In this document: positions 1 through 7,280 of the stretch, one piece after another | How the letters are laid out: each line of letters opens with the position of its first letter | Numbering within the stretch: position 1 is the stretch's first letter | From: Rheinheimera sp. | GTDB lineage: Bacteria; Pseudomonadota; Gammaproteobacteria; Enterobacterales; Alteromonadaceae | NCBI RefSeq assembly: GCF_020217005.1 | Contig: NZ_JAIWOI010000063.1 | Coordinates: 1 to 10,000, forward strand | DNA length: 10,000 bases | Reading direction: 5' to 3' | Position numbers and translations under genes: made by a program | Notes under the pieces: generated by a model | The model's input: only the letters and a program-made list of their open reading frames with translations | Databases searched by the model: none | What the model was told of the DNA's origin: nothing

Positions 1-305
1 TGCATTTAGCTGCGCTGTTAAAAGCGGGCGGCAACATGCTGTTACTGGACGAACCGACCAACGATTTGGACGTTGAAACCTTAAGGGCGTTGGAAAACGC
101 TATTCTGGACTTCCCGGGTTGCGCCATGGTGATCTCGCACGACCGTTGGTTCCTGGACCGTATTGCCACGCATATTCTGGATTACCGTGACGAAGGTAAG
201 GTGAACTTCTTCGAAGGTAACTATTCAGATTATGAAACCTGGATGAAAGCGACTTACGGTAGTGATGCGATGCAACCACACCGTATCAAATACAAAAAGA
301 TCTAA
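1..305 (+). CDS. ettA: Energy-dependent translational throttle protein EttA, C-terminal part
   Basis: The left edge cuts this gene; about 100 C-terminal residues are visible in a frame open from base 3. EttA is a cytosolic ABC-F ATPase with two nucleotide-binding domains. It binds the ribosomal E site and gates the first steps of elongation according to the ATP/ADP ratio. Visible here is the end of the second nucleotide-binding domain: the Walker B stretch [12 protein letters not shown] (from base 36), followed by the H-loop [16 protein letters not shown]. The tail, with an [10 protein letters not shown] segment and an ending RIKYKKI, closely resembles the E. coli EttA C-terminus and separates it from the paralogues Uup, YheS and YbiT, which have other tails. 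There is no membrane segment, as expected for an ABC-F protein. The gene converges on glnB, with an inverted repeat between them. Confidence 0.93.
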   Translation, partial: HLAALLKAGGNMLLLDEPTNDLDVETLRALENAILDFPGCAMVISHDRWFLDRIATHILDYRDEGKVNFFEGNYSDYETWMKATYGSDAMQPHRIKYKKI

Positions 306-310
306 GCAAT

Positions 311-366
311 AAAATGGGGTCAGATCACATTAGTTATGCGTAACTAATGTGATCTGACCCCATTTT
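311..366. repeat. Perfect 26-bp inverted repeat with 4-base loop (REP/MITE-like, possible two-way terminator)
   Basis: The left arm (311-336) and right arm (341-366) are exact reverse complements around the loop TGCG (337-340). The outer arm carries AAAATGGGGTCAGATC, so a transcript in either direction would end in a long stem followed by a short U-rich stretch. It lies 5 bases after the ettA stop and 5 bases before the glnB stop, where a shared terminator for two converging genes is expected. The stem is far longer and more perfect than a normal intrinsic terminator. From memory, GGGGTCAGA-type ends recur in repeats near IS200-like (RAYT-type) transposases in gammaproteobacteria, so it may be a dispersed palindromic element that now serves as terminator. 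Confidence 0.75.
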
Positions 367-371
367 AAGTT

Positions 372-2331
<1,960 letters not shown>

Positions 2332-2366
2332 CTGAACCTGCACTAAAAGATGAAAAAACTGCCGCT

Positions 2367-2395
2367 ATGGTAGCGATTTTTGCCGCCGGACTCAA
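2367..2395 (-). promoter_or_regulatory. Candidate sigma70 promoter for nadE-glnB
   Basis: Read on the minus strand, TTGAGT (2390-2395) is followed after exactly 17 bases by TACCAT (2367-2372). Each box matches four of six consensus positions. Transcription would start near 2360, giving a leader of about 30 bases before the ATG at 2331. A small palindrome, CGCTA-TGG-TAGCG (2363-2375), overlaps the -10 box and could be a repressor site, but it is too short to name one. This is a by-eye call only. Confidence 0.35.
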
Positions 2396-2454
2396 TCAAG
2401 CTTACTTAGATACAGTGTCTTAAGCATATTTTAGAAATTTAACATAAATGCAAC

Positions 2455-2488
2455 TAAACTGAAGTTTACCTAACTACAGCGCAGTTAG
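2455..2488 (+). promoter_or_regulatory. Two short inverted repeats just upstream of the FimT-like gene
   Basis: TAAACT-GA-AGTTTA (2455-2468) is followed at once by CTAACT-ACAGCGC-AGTTAG (2470-2488), ending five bases before the ATG at 2494. They share the half-site (T)AAACT/TAACT, so they could be a paired operator or a leader hairpin. The rest of the 150-bp gap (2344-2493) is AT-rich. A weak promoter-like pair, TTACTT (2402-2407) and CATATT (2425-2430), lies 17 bases apart in it. No convincing ribosome site precedes this start, so translation may be weak or controlled by folding. Confidence 0.25.
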
Positions 2489-2493
2489 TATCC

Positions 2494-3012
2494 ATGACTG
2501 AACATCAGCTCCCCAAAAACCTGGCAGCCTTTAGCTTAATTGAAGTGTTAGTAGTACTTGTTATTCTGGCTATTGTTGTAGCAACAGGCATACCTGACCT
2601 GAAAGAGCTTTGGCAACGTATGCAAGCTGAGCATTTTATGCGGCAACTCAGCCAGCATTTGGCGTATGCCCGAGTACAAGCCATAGCTCTGCAAGACCCT
2701 ATACAAATTTGCCCACGCCACGGTCAGGTCTGTAGTCCAGACTGGAATTCAGCGCCAATACAGCTGCATCAGAAAGCAATAAAAAGCTGGCAAGATGTAT
2801 TGCTACGTGAATTAAAACATCCGGTTAACAGCCACAAATTGTTTTATAACAGACCTTCATTGCAGTTTCGCAATGACGGTAGTTTGGATTTGTTGGAATC
2901 AGGAACTTTTGTCTACTGTAGTAAAGAGCCCTATCACTGGCATTTCAGATTAACGGTCAGTCAGGCGGGGCGCAGCCGCTTGTGGCAGGAGAATACCCCC
3001 TGCCCACACTAA
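2494..3012 (+). CDS. GspH/FimT-family minor pilin (FimT/FimU-like pseudopilin)
   Basis: A 172-aa prepilin. Its short positively charged leader ends at Ala12, and the mature protein would begin FSLIEVLVVLVILAIVVATG, with the conserved Glu at +5 (Glu17) and Pro at +22 (Pro34). The hydrophobic N-terminal helix anchors the subunit in the inner membrane before assembly. The next segment, with HLAYARVQAIAL (55-66), and the C-terminal QFRNDGSL (124-131), FVYCSKE (139-145) and TVSQAGRSRLW (154-164) follow the GspH/FimT pattern. Such proteins are minor pilins at the pilus tip, or pseudopilins in competence and type II secretion. The residue before the cleavage site is Ala rather than the usual Gly. 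The gene faces the minor pilin operon and ends 4 bases from it, although FimU normally heads such operons. Family call is firm; the exact role is inferred. Confidence 0.82.
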   Translation: MTEHQLPKNLAAFSLIEVLVVLVILAIVVATGIPDLKELWQRMQAEHFMRQLSQHLAYARVQAIALQDPIQICPRHGQVCSPDWNSAPIQLHQKAIKSWQDVLLRELKHPVNSHKLFYNRPSLQFRNDGSLDLLESGTFVYCSKEPYHWHFRLTVSQAGRSRLWQENTPCPH

Positions 3013-3016
3013 AAAG

Positions 3017-3421
3017 TTAGTAAGTCCAGCAGACGGAAGCTGGTTCGCTGCTTTTTTGCCCGTAGTTGTTAAGCAAAAATACCTGACAGTTTTTGTCCTC
3101 CGCCTGAGCTTGCTGTGCCTGAGCTTTCAGCTGATAACCTTGTTCTGTCACAACTGCACTGATTTTATAACGACCTGACTCTGTTACAAACTCTTTAGCA
3201 GCAAAACCCAGTTCGACTAAATTAGCGCTATACCTTCGTTGATCCACCAGCAACATTTCCTGTAAACCTGCTACCTTCAACAAGGTTTGCATAGCCTCTA
3301 CTCTGTAACTTTTTAACGCATGCTCCTGATACCCGGGTAATAAGACAGAGGCCAGAATACCTAAGATGGCAAGTACAACCAGCAATTCTATAAGTCCTAC
3401 CCCCTCTCGTTGCTTCCTCAT
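3017..3421 (-). CDS. Type IV pilin PilE-like minor pilin (copy 2)
   Basis: A 134-aa prepilin with leader MRKQREG, cleavage after Gly7, and a mature N-terminus VGLIELLVVLAILGILASVL carrying Glu at +5 (Glu12). Residue +1 is Val, not the usual Phe. The C-terminus has the PilE pattern: Cys112 in NCQVFLLNNYGQKS and Cys131 in VCW, which likely form the D-region disulfide. PilE is a minor pilin that enters the pilus tip complex and helps prime assembly. Its ATG overlaps the TGA of the preceding PilY1-like gene (ATGA), with AAGGAG seven bases upstream, so the two are translationally coupled. It differs clearly from the other PilE-like protein at 6855-7280, so they are paralogues rather than a recent duplication. 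It ends the operon and converges on the FimT-like gene. Confidence 0.85.
   Translation of the reverse strand: MRKQREGVGLIELLVVLAILGILASVLLPGYQEHALKSYRVEAMQTLLKVAGLQEMLLVDQRRYSANLVELGFAAKEFVTESGRYKISAVVTEQGYQLKAQAQQAQAEDKNCQVFLLNNYGQKSSEPASVCWTY
3029..3057 (+). terminator. Candidate intrinsic terminator of the FimT-like gene
   Basis: On the plus strand, GCAG-A-CGGA (3029-3037) can pair with TTCG-CTGC (3044-3051) around the loop AGCTGG, with one bulged A and one G-U pair. Six T residues follow (3052-3057). It begins 17 bases after the stop at 3012, so position and strand suit the FimT-like gene. It lies inside the last codons of the opposing pilE-like gene. I saw no comparable hairpin plus T-run for the minus-strand operon. 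Confidence 0.45.
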
Positions 3422-4974
3422 TCATAGGCTCCTTCTTCATTTTGATAAGTACCCATTAAATGCCAGCGCGGAAAGCTCTGTTGTTGCATTGCTTTACTGC
3501 AATGAATGCAATCGGGGCTTATTTCGAGTAGATTCTCAATCAAAACTTGTCGCTGGTTTGTTTCAACCAGAGCAAAACCTCCCTTAGCATTGGTTGTTAC
3601 AGCAAAAGCACCAGCAGTTTTTTCTAAAGGCAGCACTGGTTGACGATAGACAGAAGAACCGTGATGTAAATGCAACGCTAACAACTCCGCAGTAACTTGA
3701 GCCAGATCACAATATTGATCGCTCGCAGAGCTGATCAAAGACAGGTAAAGAACTCCTGCAACAACAATTGGCATTTGAGTTAAACGCCCACCAAGCAAAC
3801 TGTACCAGCCATGTTTTTGTTGCAACTTATACCAGTCGTGCTCAGTAAATACGGCATTTTCAGGTACTTCTGGCAAAGTTCTGTTGATCAAATCTGAGTT
3901 GAAGGAGCTTTGGCCACTCTGTAATTTCAGCACTACCAAAACGCTATCTTGCTGTTGTAACGCGACGAGTAACAGGAGCCACTGACTTCGTCTGGAATGA
4001 AAATCACTGCCCGAACCCCCAGCAGGAACAGCGGCATAAACAGATCGGATAAATTGTATATCGCTGAATTTTAATTCTTTTAAATCAGCGACAATCTCTA
4101 AACCATAAAACTGATTATTTTCAATTTGGGCTTGCCAAATTTGCCCCTCCCTGGTACCAAGCAACAGAGTGTCAAGATGTGAATCTCGGTTTTGATCATA
4201 AATAGCCAAAGCGCCGGACAAACTTGATATGTTCTGAGCCGCATCCAACCGTGCCTGCACCACTCCTGTCCACAAATCCACCTTGTACAACAAGGTTGTC
4301 TGCTCTGCTGCAGCTGTATTTGGCAATAGAACTGCTAACGGGCTTACCAAGGGGTGAGGGCTGTGATCCTGTAGCAGCAACGGCTGAGCCATTGCCCCGG
4401 TTAGATTTGCAAATGCCGCATCAGAAGGACTAACGGTCCATAAAAGTTCCGGATATTCAGGATCATTCAGCAGCAATGCGAAATAGGTTGGACTAAAGCT
4501 GCCACTGATTAGAACAAACTGGTCTTTTTGTCCCAACTGTCGCTCGGCTAAAAGTAAGGGTTGATGTAACTGTAGATTCAGATCCGTCAACACAACTTTC
4601 AATTCAGAGAATAGTGGGAGCATCTGCCAGGGTAGCCACCAGACTGTTTTTTTAGCCTTGTCATCACTAAACCATTTCAACACTCCCGCATAACTGATCA
4701 CTTTGTAGTTTGGGGCAATATCAGCTGGCAAAGACTGGCTTTGTACCTCAAAACTAGAGCAGGAGAATGAATCCAAGAGTTCAGGTAACTGACTAAGCCA
4801 CAACTCCGTCTCTTCTGGATTTAATTTCAAATGCTGCGCTAACAATAAATGCTGCTCAGTATTAAGTTCAGTCAGTTGCACTGTTCCAAGCCCTGGTATA
4901 TGACTCCAGATACTGTCGGCACAAAGCTGATGACTGCACAACAACAGGCACAATGCCAGTCTATAGATTTCCAT
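3418..4974 (-). CDS. PilY1-related protein, C-terminal beta-propeller region only (divergent)
   Basis: A 518-aa protein with a likely Sec signal peptide (residues 1-19, MEIYRLALCLLLCSHQLCA). Landmarks match the C-terminal half of the PilY1 at 7280 onward, in the same order and spacing. VISYAGVLKWFSDD...WWLPWQML (92-119) pairs with IIYVGANDGMLHAF...AYVPRQML; FVLISGS...FALLLNDPEYPELLW (153-179) with TVLVGST...FALDITDP...SLLW; and the loop DQNRDSHLD (260-268) leading to LLLGTREGQIWQ pairs with DYSKNGNTD leading to FAGDLQGKVWK. The loop lies 259 residues from the C-terminus here and 271 in PilY1. The loop fits the DxNxDxxxD calcium site, and the N-terminal von Willebrand A-like half is absent. 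A CxxC pair (Cys489, Cys492) lies near the end. The ATG at 4974 has AAGGAGG upstream and overlaps pilX by 14 bases; a longer open frame to 5130 would lie inside pilX. PilY1 relatedness is from manual motif comparison; the tip-protein role is inferred. Confidence 0.72.
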   Translation of the reverse strand: MEIYRLALCLLLCSHQLCADSIWSHIPGLGTVQLTELNTEQHLLLAQHLKLNPEETELWLSQLPELLDSFSCSSFEVQSQSLPADIAPNYKVISYAGVLKWFSDDKAKKTVWWLPWQMLPLFSELKVVLTDLNLQLHQPLLLAERQLGQKDQFVLISGSFSPTYFALLLNDPEYPELLWTVSPSDAAFANLTGAMAQPLLLQDHSPHPLVSPLAVLLPNTAAAEQTTLLYKVDLWTGVVQARLDAAQNISSLSGALAIYDQNRDSHLDTLLLGTREGQIWQAQIENNQFYGLEIVADLKELKFSDIQFIRSVYAAVPAGGSGSDFHSRRSQWLLLLVALQQQDSVLVVLKLQSGQSSFNSDLINRTLPEVPENAVFTEHDWYKLQQKHGWYSLLGGRLTQMPIVVAGVLYLSLISSASDQYCDLAQVTAELLALHLHHGSSVYRQPVLPLEKTAGAFAVTTNAKGGFALVETNQRQVLIENLLEISPDCIHCSKAMQQQSFPRWHLMGTYQNEEGAYE

Positions 4975-5344
4975 CCCAGCCTCCTTCAGGTAAAGATTGC
5001 CTGACCAAAAAGCTAGTGACACTATGTTGGTGATGGCCAAAGCGTTCCAGAGTATTGACTCTGTACCATTTACATTCCGGCACCATACCGCTCCAAGCCG
5101 CATACAGTGCCGGGCAAGGGGCCAATTCAAACAAGGTTGAATCCAAGCTTCCCGATTTAATCTGCTGAAGTTGTTGCAGATGTTTGATCTGGGTTTGTTG
5201 TTTTAACTGAAAAGACAAAGTGGCGCTATCCACCATTTTTTGGCTTAACTGGGTTTGAAACAGCACAGTAAATGCGATGCTGCTTAATACCAATACTAAT
5301 ATCAGCGTAGTAACCAGAATAAAACCTTTAGAACTTAACATCAT
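4961..5344 (-). CDS. pilX: PilX-like minor pilin, short
   Basis: A 127-aa prepilin-like protein. Leader MMLSSKG is followed by FILVTTLILVLVLSSIAFTV; mature residue +5 is Thr instead of Glu, a known trait of PilX-type and GspK-type proteins. It sits between pilW and a PilY1-like gene, exactly the pilX slot of the Pseudomonas minor pilin operon. After the helix come a glutamine-rich helical stretch (about 45-63) and two cysteines (Cys77, Cys91), probably paired. PilX proteins are usually longer (about 150-200 aa by my recollection), so the globular domain is reduced. GGAGG sits five bases before the ATG at 5344; a second ATG directly after it at 5341 is equally usable. It starts 12 bases after the pilW stop and overlaps the next gene by 14 bases. 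The call relies mainly on gene order and the N-terminus. Confidence 0.72.
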   Translation of the reverse strand: MMLSSKGFILVTTLILVLVLSSIAFTVLFQTQLSQKMVDSATLSFQLKQQTQIKHLQQLQQIKSGSLDSTLFELAPCPALYAAWSGMVPECKWYRVNTLERFGHHQHSVTSFLVRQSLPEGGWDGNL

Positions 5345-5356
5345 AACGACCTCCGT

Positions 5357-6298
5357 TTATAAGCGTGTGTTGCTAAATGCCACAGTACTGCTGACTAACA
5401 GGCGTCGGAACGGATCAGAAGGAGCCTTAAACCAATGCTGGCCCATCTGGTAAAGCTGGTTATTTTGATAACTAAAATCTTCATCTAAACTGCGTAACAA
5501 CAGATAAAATTTGATGTTGATAATTCTGTGTTTTTGCTGCTGCCAATGCACCAACTGCATTTGTTGGGTCCCCAGATAATAATCAACCTGACCGTCTAAA
5601 TTGGCATCTAAACCAAATTCAAAATGCATTCTCTCGACTCCATCCATAATAGAGTCTGTTGTCATCACTGACTGACCTGCGGCATTGCGAATTAAGCGTT
5701 TGCGCATTAGCACAGGAACTATGCCATCCGCATGTTTTTGCTCACTGATATAAAAGACCTGGTGACTAAAAGGCCAGTAACGAGAGTCAGGGGTTAAATC
5801 GGCACTAGAACTGGTGACAAATTTGCTGCTCGCCGCAGAAATTTCAAAATATACCCTGTTGGTACGCATTTCAGTAGCTGGCTTACTAGTTCCGACCAGA
5901 CGTTTAAACTGCAGCAATTCAGAATCCGCCTTAGGCTGACTTAAACACGACAGGTGATTGTGCTTACCCACTTGTTCTGCATACAAAAACAAGTAAGGCT
6001 TACCAGGACTCGGAAAACTACCGGTATCAGACTCCACACTACAATCCCCCAAAACTGGAGCCAACTGATGAGACGAAGCGGCTACATCAGCCAGACTGCG
6101 TCCGGCAAAAAACATCAGATTGGGTAACTCAGTCTGAAACAAGCTCATCAACATTTGACTTTGTTGTTGCAACTGCACCAGTTGCTGGGTTTGACGGTTC
6201 GACTGCTGGGTAGCAAACAAAGTCCCAATCAGAAAAGTCATCAGCACCAAACCTAAAGTCAGGCTAACCAGCAATTCCAGTAAGCTAAAGCCGCGCAT
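5357..6298 (-). CDS. pilW: Minor pilin PilW
   Basis: A 313-aa prepilin with a very short leader MRG, then FSLLELLVSLTLGLVLMTFL with Glu at +5 (Glu8). Size, the glutamine-rich post-helix segment (about 31-48) and the C-terminal layout fit PilW, a large minor pilin that joins PilX and PilV in the tip complex presenting PilY1. Near residues 229-241 it reads GLDANLDGQVDYY, a DxNxDGxxD calcium-loop-like motif also common in PilW relatives. Two cysteines at 86 and 118 may form a disulfide. The ATG at 6298 lies one base after the pilV stop (TAA-T-ATG). There is no strong ribosome site, only GGTGG about ten bases away, so translation probably depends on coupling to pilV. Confidence is high for the family, moderate for the precise ortholog. 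Confidence 0.86.
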   Translation of the reverse strand: MRGFSLLELLVSLTLGLVLMTFLIGTLFATQQSNRQTQQLVQLQQQSQMLMSLFQTELPNLMFFAGRSLADVAASSHQLAPVLGDCSVESDTGSFPSPGKPYLFLYAEQVGKHNHLSCLSQPKADSELLQFKRLVGTSKPATEMRTNRVYFEISAASSKFVTSSSADLTPDSRYWPFSHQVFYISEQKHADGIVPVLMRKRLIRNAAGQSVMTTDSIMDGVERMHFEFGLDANLDGQVDYYLGTQQMQLVHWQQQKHRIINIKFYLLLRSLDEDFSYQNNQLYQMGQHWFKAPSDPFRRLLVSSTVAFSNTRL

Positions 6299-6299
6299 A

Positions 6300-6791
6300 T
6301 TAAGGAACCACCACTGAGAGTTGTAAGCGGTGAGGCGATACGTCGCACACTGATGCGGGACGTTGGATTTGTATTTTAGCCAGCGCCTTCCAGCTTAATT
6401 GAACCAGCCTCTGGTCAGCTTGTTGCTGGATACAGACTGCAGGTTGTTGTAGCAATTGCAGACTCTGCGATTGGCCTGACGCAGTTAAAGTACTGTACAA
6501 ATGATAGTGACTCAGTTGTTCTGAGTTACAAAAGTACCCCCCAGTACATTCTGTTGGAGCCTGCGCTGTCCAAAGTGGGTGCACGCCTTCATACTGCCCC
6601 GCCTCGCTGTCATGACTGACCATACGGCCAGCTAATTCGGCCGCTAATGACAGAGCTACAGTTTGCTGTGTCGCCATGATGATTTGCTGGCGCGCTAGTA
6701 ACGACACACTTAAAGCGCCCAAACCGGTAAGGCAAAGTAATAATAAGCTGATCAGAACTTCGGTTAAGGTAAAACCTGAGGCATTCGGCAT
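6300..6791 (-). CDS. pilV: Minor pilin PilV
   Basis: A 163-aa prepilin: leader MPNASG, then FTLTEVLISLLLLCLTGLGA with Glu at +5 (Glu11). The stretch ALSLAAELAGRM (46-57) is the usual PilV continuation of the long N-terminal helix, and LVQLSWKA (129-136) resembles its C-terminal strand. Four cysteines follow the helix (82, 88, 120, 149). PilV is a minor pilin of the tip complex and normally precedes pilW, as here. The start at 6791 is the only in-frame choice before a stop. It has merely AGGA almost touching the ATG, while a strong GGAGG lies 38 bases upstream (6830-6834), too far for normal use. The gap to the preceding pilE-like gene is 63 bases, the largest in this operon, and carries a candidate promoter. 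Confidence 0.85.
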   Translation of the reverse strand: MPNASGFTLTEVLISLLLLCLTGLGALSVSLLARQQIIMATQQTVALSLAAELAGRMVSHDSEAGQYEGVHPLWTAQAPTECTGGYFCNSEQLSHYHLYSTLTASGQSQSLQLLQQPAVCIQQQADQRLVQLSWKALAKIQIQRPASVCDVSPHRLQLSVVVP

Positions 6792-6823
6792 ATCCTGGCG
6801 CCCACATAAGTCCGTTTACTTTA

Positions 6824-6851
6824 AATTTACCTCCGTTCCTTAAAAGGTCAA
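6824..6851 (-). promoter_or_regulatory. Candidate promoter for pilV-pilW-pilX-(PilY1-like)-pilE
   Basis: On the minus strand, TTGACC (6846-6851, five of six to the -35 consensus) is followed after 16 bases by TAAATT (6824-6829, four of six to the -10). It starts three bases after the TAG of the upstream pilE-like gene and would begin transcription near 6817, about 26 bases before the pilV ATG. The GGAGG at 6830-6834 falls inside the spacer, which may explain why it is not positioned for translation. I saw no terminator between the two genes, so readthrough from pilY1-pilE is also likely. Confidence 0.35.
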
Positions 6852-6854
6852 ACC

Positions 6855-7280
6855 CTACCAACACTTTTTCACTATGGTCACACCAGTGCCACCGTTAGCG
6901 CCTTTAATGCCCGCCTGGTTGTAGCTTAACGACGAGCAGTCATCGTTGGCTTGCGGTCCTTTGGCTGTGGCTGTCAGGGTAAAAGTACGGCTGTCCAGGT
7001 CGTCCAGCTCAAAGCTGTAACGTTCGGACAAGTCGTTACTGCACTGCAGCTCTGGCAGTTCTGTGGCTTCTCCATTGTCTGTGGCGTAGGTCATGTTGGT
7101 GGTGTACACCCTTTCCATAAACTGGGCATATTCTAATAAACAGGCGGCGGCACCAGCTCTGGCGCCCCCCAGCACATAGCCCTGATAAGCCGGTACAGCT
7201 ATAGCCGTTAAAATGCCAACTATAGTGATAGCGATCAGCAGCTCAATCAGCGAAAATCCGTTGGCCTTAGTTGTCTGCAT
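6855..7280 (-). CDS. pilE: Type IV pilin PilE-like minor pilin (copy 1)
   Basis: A 141-aa prepilin with leader MQTTKANG, cleavage after Gly8, and mature FSLIELLIAITIVGILTAIA with Glu at +5 (Glu13), followed by the typical VPAYQGYV. Cysteines at 47, 80, 115 and 140 are present; the last two frame the C-terminal region DDCSSLSYNQAG...VKKCW, as in PilE-type minor pilins. It follows pilY1 directly: the ATG at 7280 shares one base with the pilY1 stop (TAATG), with GAGG ten bases upstream inside pilY1, so it is translationally coupled. Pseudomonas pilE also follows pilY1 (with small pilY2 between in P. aeruginosa). The product is likely a tip-complex or minor subunit rather than the major pilin, judging from the context; a major-pilin role cannot be ruled out from sequence alone. 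Confidence 0.87.
   Translation of the reverse strand: MQTTKANGFSLIELLIAITIVGILTAIAVPAYQGYVLGGARAGAAACLLEYAQFMERVYTTNMTYATDNGEATELPELQCSNDLSERYSFELDDLDSRTFTLTATAKGPQANDDCSSLSYNQAGIKGANGGTGVTIVKKCW

Noticed and set aside
311..366. Inverted repeat as one end of an IS element or a CRISPR unit
   Set aside because: There is no transposase gene nearby, only one copy, and no repeat-spacer pattern.
3228..3440. Minus-strand 70-codon frame with a well-placed ATG after AAGGAG
   Set aside because: It overlaps the start of pilE copy 2 in another frame; the pilE frame has the prepilin signature, the overlapping stop-start and the C-terminal cysteines.
4975..5130. N-terminal extension of the PilY1-like gene to position 5130
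   Set aside because: The extension lies within pilX, while the ATG at 4974 has a strong AAGGAGG and opens directly on a signal peptide.
6610..6864. Minus-strand frame crossing the pilE-pilV gap, which could have used the GGAGG at 6830
   Set aside because: Its nearest ATG is 22 bases from the GGAGG and the product is a shifted reading of pilV without family features.
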